A stretch of 64,000 nt of DNA from Rhodanobacteraceae bacterium (GCA_027019085.1 JALUXG010000049.1:62001-126000), one strand, 5' to 3'; shown: positions 19,104 through 27,985, numbered from the stretch's first letter. Notes: generated by a model from the letters alone, not told the origin. A program made the numbers and translations.

Positions 19104-19883
19104 TCAGCTGCGCATGCCGATGCCGCGATGGAGAAGGAACAGGCCGAAACCGCTTAGCGCCACCGCGAAGAACACCATCACCGCGTAGGCCACGCCAATC
19201 TGGATGTCGGACACGCCCAGCATGCCGTAGCGGAAGGCATTGACCATGTACAGGATCGGGTTGGCCAGCGAAATGGTGTGCCAGGGCTCGCCCAGCTGGT
19301 CGATGGAATAGAACACCCCGCCCAGGTAGATCAGCGGCGTCAGCACGAAGTTGGGAATGATGGCGATGTCGTCGAACTTTCTGGCGAATACCGCATTCAC
19401 GAAACCGGCCAGCGCGAACACCATCGAGGTCAGCATCGCCGTGGTGATGGTGATCAGCGGGTGTTCGATGTGCAGGTTCGTGAACAGCAGCGAGATCAGC
19501 ATCACAATCACGCCCAGGGTCAGGCCGCGCGCCATGGCGCCGATGATGTAGCCGGACAGGATCACCCAGCTTGGCATCGGCGAGACCAGCATCTCCTCGA
19601 CGAAACGCTGGAACTTGGCGCCGAAGAACGAGCTGGTGATGTTGCCGTAGCTGTTGTTGATGACGCTCATCATCACCAGTCCGGGGACGATGTAGGTCAT
19701 GTAGGCGAAGCCGTGCACCTTGTGCAGATGGCTGCCGATCACGGTGCCGAAGATGATGAAGTACAGCGTGGCGGTGATGGCCGGCGGGATCAGCGTCTGC
19801 GACCAGATGCGCACGATGCGCATCACTTCGCGGCGCACGATGGTCTGCAGGGCGATCATGTTGTTGGCGAACGGGGTGCTCAC
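19104..19883 (-). CDS. ABC-2 type transporter permease, YadH-like
   Basis: 259 aa, starting at GTG (GGAG site upstream); the start overlaps the ATPase stop by 4 bp (GTGA). Closely resembles E. coli YadH: MRIVRIWSQTLIPPAITATL, YFIIFGTVIGSHL, SFFGAKFQRFVEEML, FDDIAIIPNFVLTPLIYLGG and NPILYMVNAFRYGMLG. About six membrane helices. Transports an unknown substrate outward with the ATPase encoded just upstream. Confidence 0.92.
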   Translation of the reverse strand: MSTPFANNMIALQTIVRREVMRIVRIWSQTLIPPAITATLYFIIFGTVIGSHLHKVHGFAYMTYIVPGLVMMSVINNSYGNITSSFFGAKFQRFVEEMLVSPMPSWVILSGYIIGAMARGLTLGVIVMLISLLFTNLHIEHPLITITTAMLTSMVFALAGFVNAVFARKFDDIAIIPNFVLTPLIYLGGVFYSIDQLGEPWHTISLANPILYMVNAFRYGMLGVSDIQIGVAYAVMVFFAVALSGFGLFLLHRGIGMRS

Positions 19884-20824
19884 GCGGCTTTCTCCTGTCC
19901 GTCGTCGTTTTTCTCGACCAGGCGCACGAACAGTTCTTCCAGGCGGTTGGCCTTGTTGCGCATGGAGGTCACGGTGATGCCGTTTTCGCCGAGCATGGCG
20001 AACAGCGAGTTGAGATCATGGCCGCGCGCCATCTCGGCCTCCAGCGTATTGTCGTCGCGCCGGCACAGCGCGATGCCCTCGACCTTGGGCAGCTTGTGCG
20101 GCAACGGGCTGGTGTCGAGCACGAAGGTTTCCACGTCAAGCTTGGCCAGCAGCCGCTTCATGCCGGTGTTCTCGACGATGCGGCCGTGGTCGATGATGGC
20201 GATGTTGCGGCACAGCTGCTCGGCTTCCTCCAGGTAATGGGTGGTCAGGATCACCGTGGTGCCGGCGGCGTTGATGCCGGTCACGAATTGCCACATCGAG
20301 CGGCGGATCTCGATGTCCACGCCGGCGGTGGGCTCGTCCAGGATCAGCAGCTTCGGCTCGTTCATCATCGCGCGGGCGATCATCAGCCGGCGCTTCATGC
20401 CGCCCGAGAGCATGCGCGAGGCATGGAAAGCCTTGTCCCACAGGCGCAGCTCGCGCAGGTATTTTTCCGCGCGGCGCACCGCTTCGGCGCGCGGAATGCC
20501 GTAGAAGCCGGCGACATTGACGCAGATGTCGAAGGGCTTCTCGAACTGGTTGAAGTTGATTTCCTGCGGCACCAGGCCGATCAGGTGCATGGCCTGGCTG
20601 CGCTGCGCGTGGATGTCCACACCGAAGATCCGCGCCGAGCCGCCGCTGGCATTGACCAGCGAGCTGAGGATGCCGATCAGGGTCGACTTGCCGGCGCCGT
20701 TGGGGCCCAGCAGGGCGAAGAAGTCGCCCTGCTGCACGGTCAGCGAGACGCCTTTGAGCGCCTGCGTGCCGTTGCCGTAGGTTTTGCGCAGGTCGGTGAT
20801 TTCCAGGGCCGGGGTGTCAGTCAT
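19880..20824 (-). CDS. ABC transporter ATP-binding protein, YadG-like
   Basis: 314 aa. Walker A LLGPNGAGKSTLIG, Q-loop GLVPQEINF, signature RMLSGGMKRRLMIARAMM, Walker B KLLILDEPTAGVD and switch LTTHYLEEAEQL. Like E. coli YadG it has an extra C-terminal domain of about 80 residues after the nucleotide-binding domain. First gene of the operon with the YadH-like permease (4-bp overlap) and the PF10014 dioxygenase. The 196-bp gap to the divergent fpr gene should hold both promoters. Confidence 0.93.
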   Translation of the reverse strand: MTDTPALEITDLRKTYGNGTQALKGVSLTVQQGDFFALLGPNGAGKSTLIGILSSLVNASGGSARIFGVDIHAQRSQAMHLIGLVPQEINFNQFEKPFDICVNVAGFYGIPRAEAVRRAEKYLRELRLWDKAFHASRMLSGGMKRRLMIARAMMNEPKLLILDEPTAGVDIEIRRSMWQFVTGINAAGTTVILTTHYLEEAEQLCRNIAIIDHGRIVENTGMKRLLAKLDVETFVLDTSPLPHKLPKVEGIALCRRDDNTLEAEMARGHDLNSLFAMLGENGITVTSMRNKANRLEELFVRLVEKNDDGQEKAA

Positions 20825-21020
20825 GGGGGTCTCTTTGGCAAGCCTTCGAGGGTGATGGCCGGGCGGCGATTTTCAAGCCCGATGCGGCAGCATCGGCCCG
20901 TCGCAGGTGCGATCAGGGCCGTACGGTTTCCAGTCGGCACGCAGCCTTCTATCATAGCGGGCTTGTCGCCCGGCGCCACGCCGGCTCCGTGCACGCACCG
21001 TTTCCCGGATCGATAACCCC

Positions 21021-21770
21021 ATGGCCGAACACTTCCCGCTTCGTCTTGCCGACAGTTTCATGCTCGCCCCCAGCGTGCGGCACATGGTGTTCGAACGCAC
21101 CGACGGCCAGCCCCTGGCCTTTCGCGCCGGGCAGTTCTTGCAGGTGCACTTCAACTATGCCGACGGCAAGCCGACCAAGCGCAGCTATTCGGTGGCCACC
21201 GTGGGCAGCGGCGACGGTGCGCCGGTGCAGCGCATCGAAATCGCGGTCAGCTACGTCGAGGGCGGCGCAGCGACCGCCCTGCTGGGCGGACTCGAACCCG
21301 GCGGCCAGGTCGAGGCCAGCGGACCCTACGGGCGCTTTTGCCTGATGGACGAGGACGACAATCGGCGCTACCTGCTGATTGCCACCGGAACCGGCGTCAC
21401 CCCCTACCGGGCCATGCTGCCCGAGCTGGACCGGCGGATGCGCGAGCGCGACTGCGAAGTGGTGCTGCTGTACGGCGCACGCAACGAAGGCGAGCTGCTG
21501 TACGGCGAGGAGTTCGAGGCCTTCGCCAGGGCGCACCCGAACTTCCGTTTCCATCCGTGCTTCAGCCGTGGCGCCCGCCCGGACCCGCGGCCACACGACC
21601 GCCTCGGCTATGTGCAGACGGTGTTGCCCGAACTGCAGCCGGATCCCGAAAACGACATCGCCTACCTGTGCGGCAACCCGAACATGGTCGATGCCGCTTT
21701 CGCTGCGCTCAAGGAGCAAGGCCTGGGCGTGCGCCAGATCCGCCGCGAGAAATACATCTCCTCGCGCTGA
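21021..21770 (+). CDS. fpr: Ferredoxin/flavodoxin-NADP+ reductase
   Basis: 249 aa, the size of bacterial subclass FPRs. FAD-binding barrel with the RSYSVATVG motif (residues about 56-64), GPYGRFCL, then the NADP domain with LIATGTGVTPYRAML and YLCGNPNMVDAAF. The C-terminal residues REKYISSR resemble the extended tail of the proteobacterial enzymes. It exchanges electrons between NADPH and ferredoxin or flavodoxin. It is divergent from the ABC operon and appears monocistronic. Confidence 0.92.
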   Translation: MAEHFPLRLADSFMLAPSVRHMVFERTDGQPLAFRAGQFLQVHFNYADGKPTKRSYSVATVGSGDGAPVQRIEIAVSYVEGGAATALLGGLEPGGQVEASGPYGRFCLMDEDDNRRYLLIATGTGVTPYRAMLPELDRRMRERDCEVVLLYGARNEGELLYGEEFEAFARAHPNFRFHPCFSRGARPDPRPHDRLGYVQTVLPELQPDPENDIAYLCGNPNMVDAAFAALKEQGLGVRQIRREKYISSR

Positions 21771-22112
21771 AACGGTGCCCGCCCACCCTCGGGCCGCTCC
21801 TGTGTGACAGGGCGCCAGTGTGCGCCTGCGTCGCCGGATCGCGGCTGCCCGTCCGAAACGACAGCGTGTCAACCCACGTGATCAGCCAAGCCGCCATGCG
21901 GTTCCTGCCATCGGGTGGCCATGCTTGCCACGGGTTTGTTGTGAGGATGTCCGCGAACTCGGTTATCCGATTCGCGTGGCACGCACCTTCGGCAACCAGG
22001 GTCGGTGGACTGTCAAACCTCGCCCATGCGTTCTTGCGACATGGGTCGCCGTGTAAACGGGCAAGGGTGTCAAATGAGCTTGACATCCACGAAGTACAGG
22101 AGGAGACTGCAT
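21771..22112. other. Intergenic region upstream of the five-gene peptidase-exporter operon
   Basis: No gene or repeat is convincing here. A TTGACA at 22080-22085 could be a -35 box, but no good -10 hexamer is found at 16-18 bp. The rest of the leader (22113-22185) contains the palindrome described separately and the GGGAGG ribosome site. Confidence 0.4.
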
Positions 22113-22128
22113 GTAAAGCAGGCTTTAC
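22113..22128. promoter_or_regulatory. Perfect 16-bp palindrome, probable operator for the XRE regulator
   Basis: GTAAAGC-AG-GCTTTAC, a perfect inverted repeat with a 2-base centre, 57 bp upstream of the first ATG of the operon. AT-rich dyads of this type are usual binding sites for small XRE-family dimers, and the second gene encodes one. Autoregulation is inferred; no second copy was noticed in the window. Confidence 0.6.
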
Positions 22129-22185
22129 TATTGATGCAGACCGTGTCATGCGTGGACGCTTGCCAGGGAGACAAGGGAGGCATGC

Positions 22186-22794
22186 ATGAATACCCGGCAG
22201 ACTGCCCGTCCGCAACAAGCCATGAGCCGCAAGCGCGTGCTGCGGATTTCGGGTTCGATCGCGGTCGGCGCCGGCACGGCGGTAATGGTGGCAGGGGCGC
22301 TTGCCGGCTGGTCGCAAGCGAACCGGATCGGCATATTCCTGCTGGCCATGGGTGGCGTGTGGCTGGCGTTTTCCCTGTTTGCCAGCCGCGAGCCGCTGCA
22401 TCCCAGGCATCGGCGTTTCCTACGCGAGTTCTACCCGGCGATCGTGGCCTACATGGTGCTGGTATTTGCCTACAGGCCGCTGCTGGGCCTGGTCGAACTG
22501 CCGTTGTTGCGGGCCGCGATTGCGCTGCTGCCGGTGCTGCCTATCGTGTTCGTGGTGCGCGCCATGGTGCGCAAGTTGCGCGACAGCGACGAGCTGGAGC
22601 AGCGCATGCAGCTCGAAGCGGTGTCGATCGCCAGCATCAGCGTGGGTCTGCTGAGTTTTGCCCTGGCCTTTCTGGGTACCGCCGGCGTGTTCCACCTGGG
22701 CCAGGACCAGCCATTGATGCTGGTGCTGCCGGCATTGATCGTGGGTCATGCATTGGCCTTGCGCGTGGTACGCCGACGCTATCAGGGCCCATGA
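22186..22794 (+). CDS. Four-helix membrane protein of unknown function
   Basis: 202 aa, with a GGGAGG site just upstream. After a basic N-terminus (MSRKRVLR) there are two hydrophobic hairpins: about residues 22-43 and 47-64, then 80-98 and 102-122, followed by a charged stretch (RKLRDSDELEQRMQLEA) and two more hydrophobic segments (about 145-195). The DELEQRMQLEA stretch between helices is also found in small membrane proteins encoded beside YgzD-like XRE regulators. I know no function. The stop overlaps the start of the regulator gene (ATGA). Confidence 0.8.
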   Translation: MNTRQTARPQQAMSRKRVLRISGSIAVGAGTAVMVAGALAGWSQANRIGIFLLAMGGVWLAFSLFASREPLHPRHRRFLREFYPAIVAYMVLVFAYRPLLGLVELPLLRAAIALLPVLPIVFVVRAMVRKLRDSDELEQRMQLEAVSIASISVGLLSFALAFLGTAGVFHLGQDQPLMLVLPALIVGHALALRVVRRRYQGP

Positions 22795-22991
22795 AGAATC
22801 GTTTGCGTCAACTGCGTGCCAAACGTGACTGGTCGCAGGCTGCATTGGCCGAACGGCTGGATGTATCGCGACAGACCGTCAATGCCATCGAGACCGGGCG
22901 TTATGATCCGAGTCTGCCGCTGGCTTTTCGCATCGCACGGGTGTTCGACTTGCCCATCGAATCCATCTTTGATCCGGGGGATCAGGCGTGA
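22791..22991 (+). CDS. XRE-family helix-turn-helix regulator, YgzD-like
   Basis: 66 aa, nearly all one HTH domain: LRQLRAKRDWSQAALAERL, then VSRQTVNAIETGRYDPSLPL and a short C-terminal helix ending IESIFDPG. These tiny regulators bind a dyad next to their own operon; the perfect palindrome at 22113-22128 is the obvious candidate site. The gene overlaps the membrane-protein gene by 4 bp (ATGA) and the peptidase gene by 4 bp (GTGA). Confidence 0.93.
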   Translation: MKNRLRQLRAKRDWSQAALAERLDVSRQTVNAIETGRYDPSLPLAFRIARVFDLPIESIFDPGDQA

Positions 22992-24571
22992 AAAGGAAAA
23001 CTGGAGTTCGCATCGCGATAGCCGTGGGCGTCGCGGTGGCCATATTCGGCGGCAAGTATGTTCGCGAGAAAAAGGCTTCTTCCGCTGCCGCGAGCATAGC
23101 CACGCCCAGAACGGCAGCGCCTGCCGAACCGGTGAAGGTGATCGCTGCCCCGCGCACGTGGAAGGTCGGCTCGCTCACCTTCAAGCCCTGCGACCTGACG
23201 CGTCCGGGTACGGGATTGCGCGCCGCTGCCTGGTGCACGCCGTTCACGGTGCCGGAAAACCGCGCCGACCCGAAGGGACGCATGATCCCCCTGAAACTGG
23301 CCATGGTGCGCAGCGATGCGGCCGTGCCCGCGAAGGATGTCGTGGTCTTCCTGGTCGGCGGTCCCGGGCAGGCGGCCACGCGCGAATACGTGACCTCTTC
23401 GCGTTTCTTCGACGGCTTGCGCAAGCACCACGACATCCTGCTGCTCGACCAGCGCGGCACCGGAGGCTCGAACGCACTGGCCTGCCCGGAAGCCGAGGCG
23501 CAGGCCGCGAAGGAGCACATCCAGTACAGCCAGAATCTTGACGTCATCCAGGCCTACCTCAAACGCTGCCTGGCCGAGGTCGAGAAGAAGGCCGACCCGC
23601 GTTTCTACACCACCACCAATGCCATCGAGGATCTGGCCGAGGTACGCAAGGCACTGGGCAACCCGCCCTTCGACCTGATCGGCGTGTCCTACGGCACCCG
23701 CGTGGCGCAGCAGTTCGCGATGCGCTACCCCAAAGCGGTGCGCAGCCTGGTGCTCGACTCGCCGGTGCCCAATGCGGTGTACCTGGGGCAGGACATCGCG
23801 GTGCATCTGGACCAGGCGCTGCACAGGGATTTTGCCCTGTGCACGGCCGATGCGGCCTGTCGCAAGCGCTTCGGTGATCCCTACCGCACGCTGATGAACC
23901 TCAAGACCAGCCTTGCCGCCGATCCGCGCAAGGTCACCATCCGCGACCCGCGCACCTACCGGCAGGTCGAGCGCATGTTCAATCCCACCGCGCTGGTCAT
24001 GGTGGTTCGACTGTTTGCCTATGCGCCGGAAACCATCGCCCTGCTGCCGCTGAGCATCGATGCCGCCGCAAACGGCGACCCCGGGCCGCTGCTGGGCCAG
24101 GAAAGCCTGATCAGCGGCGACCTGGGCAGTGACATCAATTCCGCGATGGGCCTGAGCGTGACCTGCAGCGAGGACGCCGACCACATCCAGGACCGGCCGC
24201 AGGACAAGGACACCCTGATGGGCGACCTGTTCATCCGCCAGCTCAAGGCGCAATGCGCGATCTGGCCGCACGGCGCGGTCCCGGCAAACTTCCACCAGCC
24301 GTTGACTGGCGACATCCCGACCCTGGTGCTGTCGGGCCAGCTCGATCCGGTCACGCCGCCGGCCTGGGGCAAGGCCATCGTTTCGCATCTTTCCAACGCC
24401 CGCCAGCTGGTGCTCAAGGGACAGGGACACGCCGAGATGATGCGCGGCTGCGCGCCGCGGGTGATCCGCCGCTTCATCGATCATCCGGACCCGGAAAAGC
24501 TCGACGCATCCTGCCTCGATCAGCTTGGGCCGACCCCCATCTTCATCGATTTCAACGGAGCCACGCCATGA
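22988..24571 (+). CDS. Membrane-anchored alpha/beta hydrolase, S33/TAP-like peptidase
   Basis: 527 aa, starting at GTG in a 4-bp overlap. The N-terminal helix (RIAIAVGVAVAIFGGKYV) lacks a clear cleavage site and probably anchors the enzyme, with the rest in the periplasm. Alpha/beta hydrolase features: oxyanion loop VFLVGGPGQA, LLLDQRGTGGS, nucleophile elbow GVSYGTR (Ser), acid SGQLDPVTPP (Asp) and GQGHAEM (His). A TAP-like C-terminal segment with RFIDHPD follows. Relatives (tripeptidyl aminopeptidase, proline iminopeptidase) remove residues from peptide N-termini. Coupled to a NatAB-type exporter. Confidence 0.88.
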   Translation: MKRKTGVRIAIAVGVAVAIFGGKYVREKKASSAAASIATPRTAAPAEPVKVIAAPRTWKVGSLTFKPCDLTRPGTGLRAAAWCTPFTVPENRADPKGRMIPLKLAMVRSDAAVPAKDVVVFLVGGPGQAATREYVTSSRFFDGLRKHHDILLLDQRGTGGSNALACPEAEAQAAKEHIQYSQNLDVIQAYLKRCLAEVEKKADPRFYTTTNAIEDLAEVRKALGNPPFDLIGVSYGTRVAQQFAMRYPKAVRSLVLDSPVPNAVYLGQDIAVHLDQALHRDFALCTADAACRKRFGDPYRTLMNLKTSLAADPRKVTIRDPRTYRQVERMFNPTALVMVVRLFAYAPETIALLPLSIDAAANGDPGPLLGQESLISGDLGSDINSAMGLSVTCSEDADHIQDRPQDKDTLMGDLFIRQLKAQCAIWPHGAVPANFHQPLTGDIPTLVLSGQLDPVTPPAWGKAIVSHLSNARQLVLKGQGHAEMMRGCAPRVIRRFIDHPDPEKLDASCLDQLGPTPIFIDFNGATP

Positions 24572-25302
24572 TCGAGGTGCACGACCTGCACAAGGCCTTC
24601 GGTGAGGTGAAAGCCGTCGACGGGGTCAGCTTCGACGCCCGCGACGGCGAAATCACCGGTCTTCTGGGCCCCAACGGCGCGGGCAAGACCACCACGCTGC
24701 GCATGCTCTACACCCTGATGAAACCCGACAGCGGCCAGGTGCGGGTGGATGGCATCGACGCGGCTGTCGACCCGGTCGCGGTGCGTCGGCGGCTGGGTGT
24801 CCTGCCCGACGCCCACGGTCTGTACAAGCATCTGACCGCGCGCGAGAACATCGACTACTTCGGGCGCCTACAGGGCATGGAGGCGGCACTGCTGGCCGAG
24901 CGGCGCGACGCATTGATCCAGGCGCTGGACATGGCCGACTTCGCCACCCGCCGCACCGAGGGGTTCTCCCAGGGGCAGCGGGTCAAGACCGCCATCGCGC
25001 GCGCCCTGGTGCACGACCCGGAAAACGTGCTGCTGGACGAGCCCACCAACGGCCTGGACGTGATGGCCACGCGCGCCATGCGCACGTTCATGCGCAAGCT
25101 GCGCGACGAGGGCCGTTGCGTGCTGTTCTCCAGCCACATCATGCAGGAGGTCGGCGCCCTGTGCGATCGCATCGTGGTGATCGCGCGCGGGCGGGTGGCG
25201 GCCGATGCCACCCCCGATGAACTGCGCGAGAAGACCGGGGAGGCGAACCTCGAAGACGCCTTCGTGAAGATCATCGGCAGCGAGGAGGGACTGGCCGCAT
25301 GA
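24568..25302 (+). CDS. natA: ABC transporter ATP-binding protein, NatA-like
   Basis: 244 aa from the ATG at 24568, overlapping the peptidase stop by 4 bp. Walker A LLGPNGAGKTTTLRML, signature EGFSQGQRVKTAIARAL, Walker B NVLLDEPTNGLDVMATRAM and switch LFSSHIMQEV. NatA-type ATPases drive outward transport; the Bacillus NatAB pump exports sodium, but many relatives export peptides or drugs. The substrate is unknown here. Confidence 0.9.
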   Translation: MIEVHDLHKAFGEVKAVDGVSFDARDGEITGLLGPNGAGKTTTLRMLYTLMKPDSGQVRVDGIDAAVDPVAVRRRLGVLPDAHGLYKHLTARENIDYFGRLQGMEAALLAERRDALIQALDMADFATRRTEGFSQGQRVKTAIARALVHDPENVLLDEPTNGLDVMATRAMRTFMRKLRDEGRCVLFSSHIMQEVGALCDRIVVIARGRVAADATPDELREKTGEANLEDAFVKIIGSEEGLAA

Positions 25303-26474
25303 ATGCCGCATGGACTGTTTTCCTGAAAGAAGTTCGCGAGAACCTGCGCGACCGGCGCACCGTCACCAGCGCCCTGGTCATGGGCCCGTTGCTGGGTCCG
25401 GTGCTGTTCGTGATGCTGATGAACGTGGTCATCAGCAAGCAGCTGGAATCGGCAGAGAAACCGCTGAAGGTGCCGGTGATCGGCGCCGAGCGCGCGCCCA
25501 ACCTGATCCGCGTGCTCAAGCAGTATGGTCTGCAGCCGCAGCCGGCGATCGAGCACCCGGAAGCGGCCGTGAAACAACAACTGGCCGACGTGGTGCTGCG
25601 CATCCCGGCCAGTTATCCGAAGGCCTGGAGCAAGGGTGAGCCGGCCCAGGTCGAGGTGATCTACGATGCCTCACGCCAGGACGCACGTGCCCCGGTGCGC
25701 CGCCTCAAGGACATGCTCCAGCGCTACGGCCGCACCCAGGGCGCGATCCGCCTGCTGGCGCGCGGACTGTCGCCCGGGGTAAGCACGCCGGTGGTGGTCG
25801 CCTCGCGCGACCAGTCCACCCCGCAGTCGCGTGCCGGGCAGCTGTTCGCCTTCATGCCGTACTTCTTCGTCATCGGCGTGTTCATCGGCGGCATGTACCT
25901 GGCCATCGACCTGACCGCCGGCGAGCGCGAGCGCAAGTCGCTCGAACCGCTGTTCGTCAACCCGGCGCCGCGCTGGAAGATCCTGCTCGGCAAGCTCGGG
26001 GCCACGGCAGCGTTTGCCACCGCCAGCCTGCTGCTGAGCCTGCTTGCGTTCGGCCTTGCCGGCAAGCTTCTGCCGACCGAGAAACTGGGCATGGCACTGG
26101 ACCTTGGTCCGCATTTCGCCGCTGTGGTGCTGGTGCTGATGCTGCCGCTGACAGCGCTGTTTGCGGCCCTGCAGACGCTGGTATCGGCCTTCGCCAAGAG
26201 TTATCGCGAGGCACAGACCTATCTGTCGATCCTGATGCTGCTGCCGATGCTGCCCTCGATGCTGCTCAGTTTCCTGCCCATCCGCGCCCAGCTATGGATG
26301 TATGCCGTACCGCTGCTGGGTCAGCAACTGGGTATCACCGAGATGCTGCGCGGCGGCAAGGTCAGTCCGGAACAGGCATTGCTGGTGCTGGTCAGCGGCC
26401 TGATCGCCGCGTTGATCGCCGCACTGGTGACCGTGCGCGTGTACGCCACCGAACGACTGGCCATCTCCGCCTGA
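25299..26474 (+). CDS. natB: ABC-2 type permease, NatB-like
   Basis: 391 aa. N-terminal KEVRENLRDRRTVTSALVMG and the first membrane helix, a large extracytoplasmic domain of about 150 residues, then at least five helices in the C-terminal half, with the LTAGERERKSLEPLFVNPA loop typical of NatB/YhaP permeases. It overlaps natA by 4 bp and ends the five-gene operon. A family B repeat array follows directly. Confidence 0.9.
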   Translation: MNAAWTVFLKEVRENLRDRRTVTSALVMGPLLGPVLFVMLMNVVISKQLESAEKPLKVPVIGAERAPNLIRVLKQYGLQPQPAIEHPEAAVKQQLADVVLRIPASYPKAWSKGEPAQVEVIYDASRQDARAPVRRLKDMLQRYGRTQGAIRLLARGLSPGVSTPVVVASRDQSTPQSRAGQLFAFMPYFFVIGVFIGGMYLAIDLTAGERERKSLEPLFVNPAPRWKILLGKLGATAAFATASLLLSLLAFGLAGKLLPTEKLGMALDLGPHFAAVVLVLMLPLTALFAALQTLVSAFAKSYREAQTYLSILMLLPMLPSMLLSFLPIRAQLWMYAVPLLGQQLGITEMLRGGKVSPEQALLVLVSGLIAALIAALVTVRVYATERLAISA

Positions 26475-26488
26475 CCGCCATCACCCCC

Positions 26489-26720
26489 GCAGGAGCGGCG
26501 GAGGCCGTGATCGCAGGGCATGCCTGTGGTGCGATGAAGCAAGCTTACAACCTGCCGCCTCACCGGTTCGCGCCTGCCGGCGCTCCTACAATCGCAAGCC
26601 CGCAACTTGTAGGAACGGCGGAGGCCGTGACCGCAGGGAATGCCCCTGGTGTGACCGAAGGGAATGCCCGTGGTACGACAGCGCAAGCCCGCATTTTGCA
26701 GGAGCGGCGGAAGCCGCGAT
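26489..26720. repeat. Family B REP array between natB and hemH
   Basis: Forward copies of (G)TAGGAGCGGCGGAAGCCGC or close variants begin at 26489, 26609 and 26698, with an inverted copy ending at 26589. The core GCGGC-GGAA-GCCGC folds into a small stem with a GGAA loop. Spacers contain CGCAGGG(A/C)ATGCCC units. It fills the tail-to-tail gap between natB and hemH and could terminate transcription from both sides. Two of the three forward copies begin GCAG instead of GTAG. Confidence 0.85.
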
Positions 26721-26752
26721 GCAAATCCGTAACAGCGCGCGATACCCCGGCT

Positions 26753-27895
26753 TTATTCCCGGAAAGGGTCCGGTTGTGCGTCGCGTGCGGCGTCGGCGCG
26801 CTCATGCGCGGCGGCCAGTGCCTGGCCGGCCTGCGCGGCGTCGTAGTCCGGCGCGCACTCGGGCCAGCCCTGCATGTGCGTCAGCGCCAGCGAGGTCAGC
26901 GCCTCCACGTGTACCGCCTGGTCGTTCAGGCATGGAATGTAACGCAGCGACTGGCCACCGGCATCGAGGAAAAAGTCGCGGTTCTGCATGGCGATTTCCT
27001 CCAGTGTCTCCAGGCAGTCGACGGCAAACCCTGGGCAGGCCACATCCAGCGTACGCACGCCTTCTGCGGCAAGCTTGCGCACCGTGGCGTCGGTATAGGG
27101 CGCCAGCCAGGGCTCGCGTCCGACCCGCGACTGGAAGCTGACCACGACGGCATCCTCGGCCAGTTCCAGACGTTCGCGCAGCAGCCGCGCGGTGGCCTGG
27201 CACTGGCAGTAGTAAGGATCCCCTGCGCGGTGGTAGCGCTGCGGGATGCCGTGGAAGGACAGCAGCAGGCGATCGCCGCGCCCGTGCGCCTGCCAGTGCG
27301 CGCGGATGCTGGCGGCCAGTGCGTCCAGATAGGCGGCATCGGCGTGGTAGTCGTTGACGATGCGCAGTTCCGGCGGCCAGCGCAGGCGCTCGACGGCCCC
27401 GACCACCGCATCCAGCACCGAGCCGGTGGAGGTGGCCGAGTACTGCGGGTAAAGCGGCAGCACCAGCAGTCGACGCACCCCTTCGCGCTGCAGCTGGGCG
27501 ATGGTGGAGGCCACGTCCGGCTGCCCGTAGCGCATGGCCAGTGCCACCCGCACCGGGCCACGGCAACGGCGCATGAAGGCGGCCTGGATACCCTGCGCCA
27601 GGGCCTCGCTGCCGACCCGCAGCGGCGAGCCCTGTTCGGTCCAGATTTTCGCGTACGCCGCAGCCGAACGACGTGGGCGGATACGCAATATGATGCCGTG
27701 CAGGATCGTCCACCACAGCCAGCGAGGCATTTCGATCACTCGCGGGTCGGAAAGGAACTGTGCAAGGTACGGGCGCACCGCCCGGGCCGTGGGTGCCTCG
27801 GGCGTGCCCAGGTTCACCAGCAGTACACCCGATGCGGGTACGCTGTCGTGGCGGTAGCCGGCCAGGCCGGTATAGGTGGTGGACATTTGCTTCAT
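26753..27895 (-). CDS. hemH: Ferrochelatase
   Basis: 380 aa from the ATG at 27895; an ATG three codons in (27886) is equally possible. Inserts iron into protoporphyrin IX, the last step of haem synthesis. Motifs: SGVLLVNLGTPEAPT, RRSAAAYAKIWTEQGSPL, VLPLYPQYSATSTGSV, the active-site LLSFHGIPQRYHRAGDPY with catalytic His, VVSFQSRVGREPWLAPYT and VACPGFAVDCLETLEEI with the conserved Glu residues. Other haem genes (hemD, hemX, hemY) lie about 31 kb away. It is divergent from the YSC84-like gene, 90 bp apart. Confidence 0.95.
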   Translation of the reverse strand: MKQMSTTYTGLAGYRHDSVPASGVLLVNLGTPEAPTARAVRPYLAQFLSDPRVIEMPRWLWWTILHGIILRIRPRRSAAAYAKIWTEQGSPLRVGSEALAQGIQAAFMRRCRGPVRVALAMRYGQPDVASTIAQLQREGVRRLLVLPLYPQYSATSTGSVLDAVVGAVERLRWPPELRIVNDYHADAAYLDALAASIRAHWQAHGRGDRLLLSFHGIPQRYHRAGDPYYCQCQATARLLRERLELAEDAVVVSFQSRVGREPWLAPYTDATVRKLAAEGVRTLDVACPGFAVDCLETLEEIAMQNRDFFLDAGGQSLRYIPCLNDQAVHVEALTSLALTHMQGWPECAPDYDAAQAGQALAAAHERADAARDAQPDPFRE

Positions 27896-27985
27896 GCTGC
27901 GCCGCACGGTTTCATGTGCAGTCTGCCACAAGCCACCGATCTCATGACCCGCACTTTGCTGGAACGAACGAGAAGGAGAGTAGCG

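Noticed and set aside
22080-22085. TTGACA as a -35 promoter box
   Set aside because: No acceptable -10 hexamer at the right spacing; left as a possibility only.
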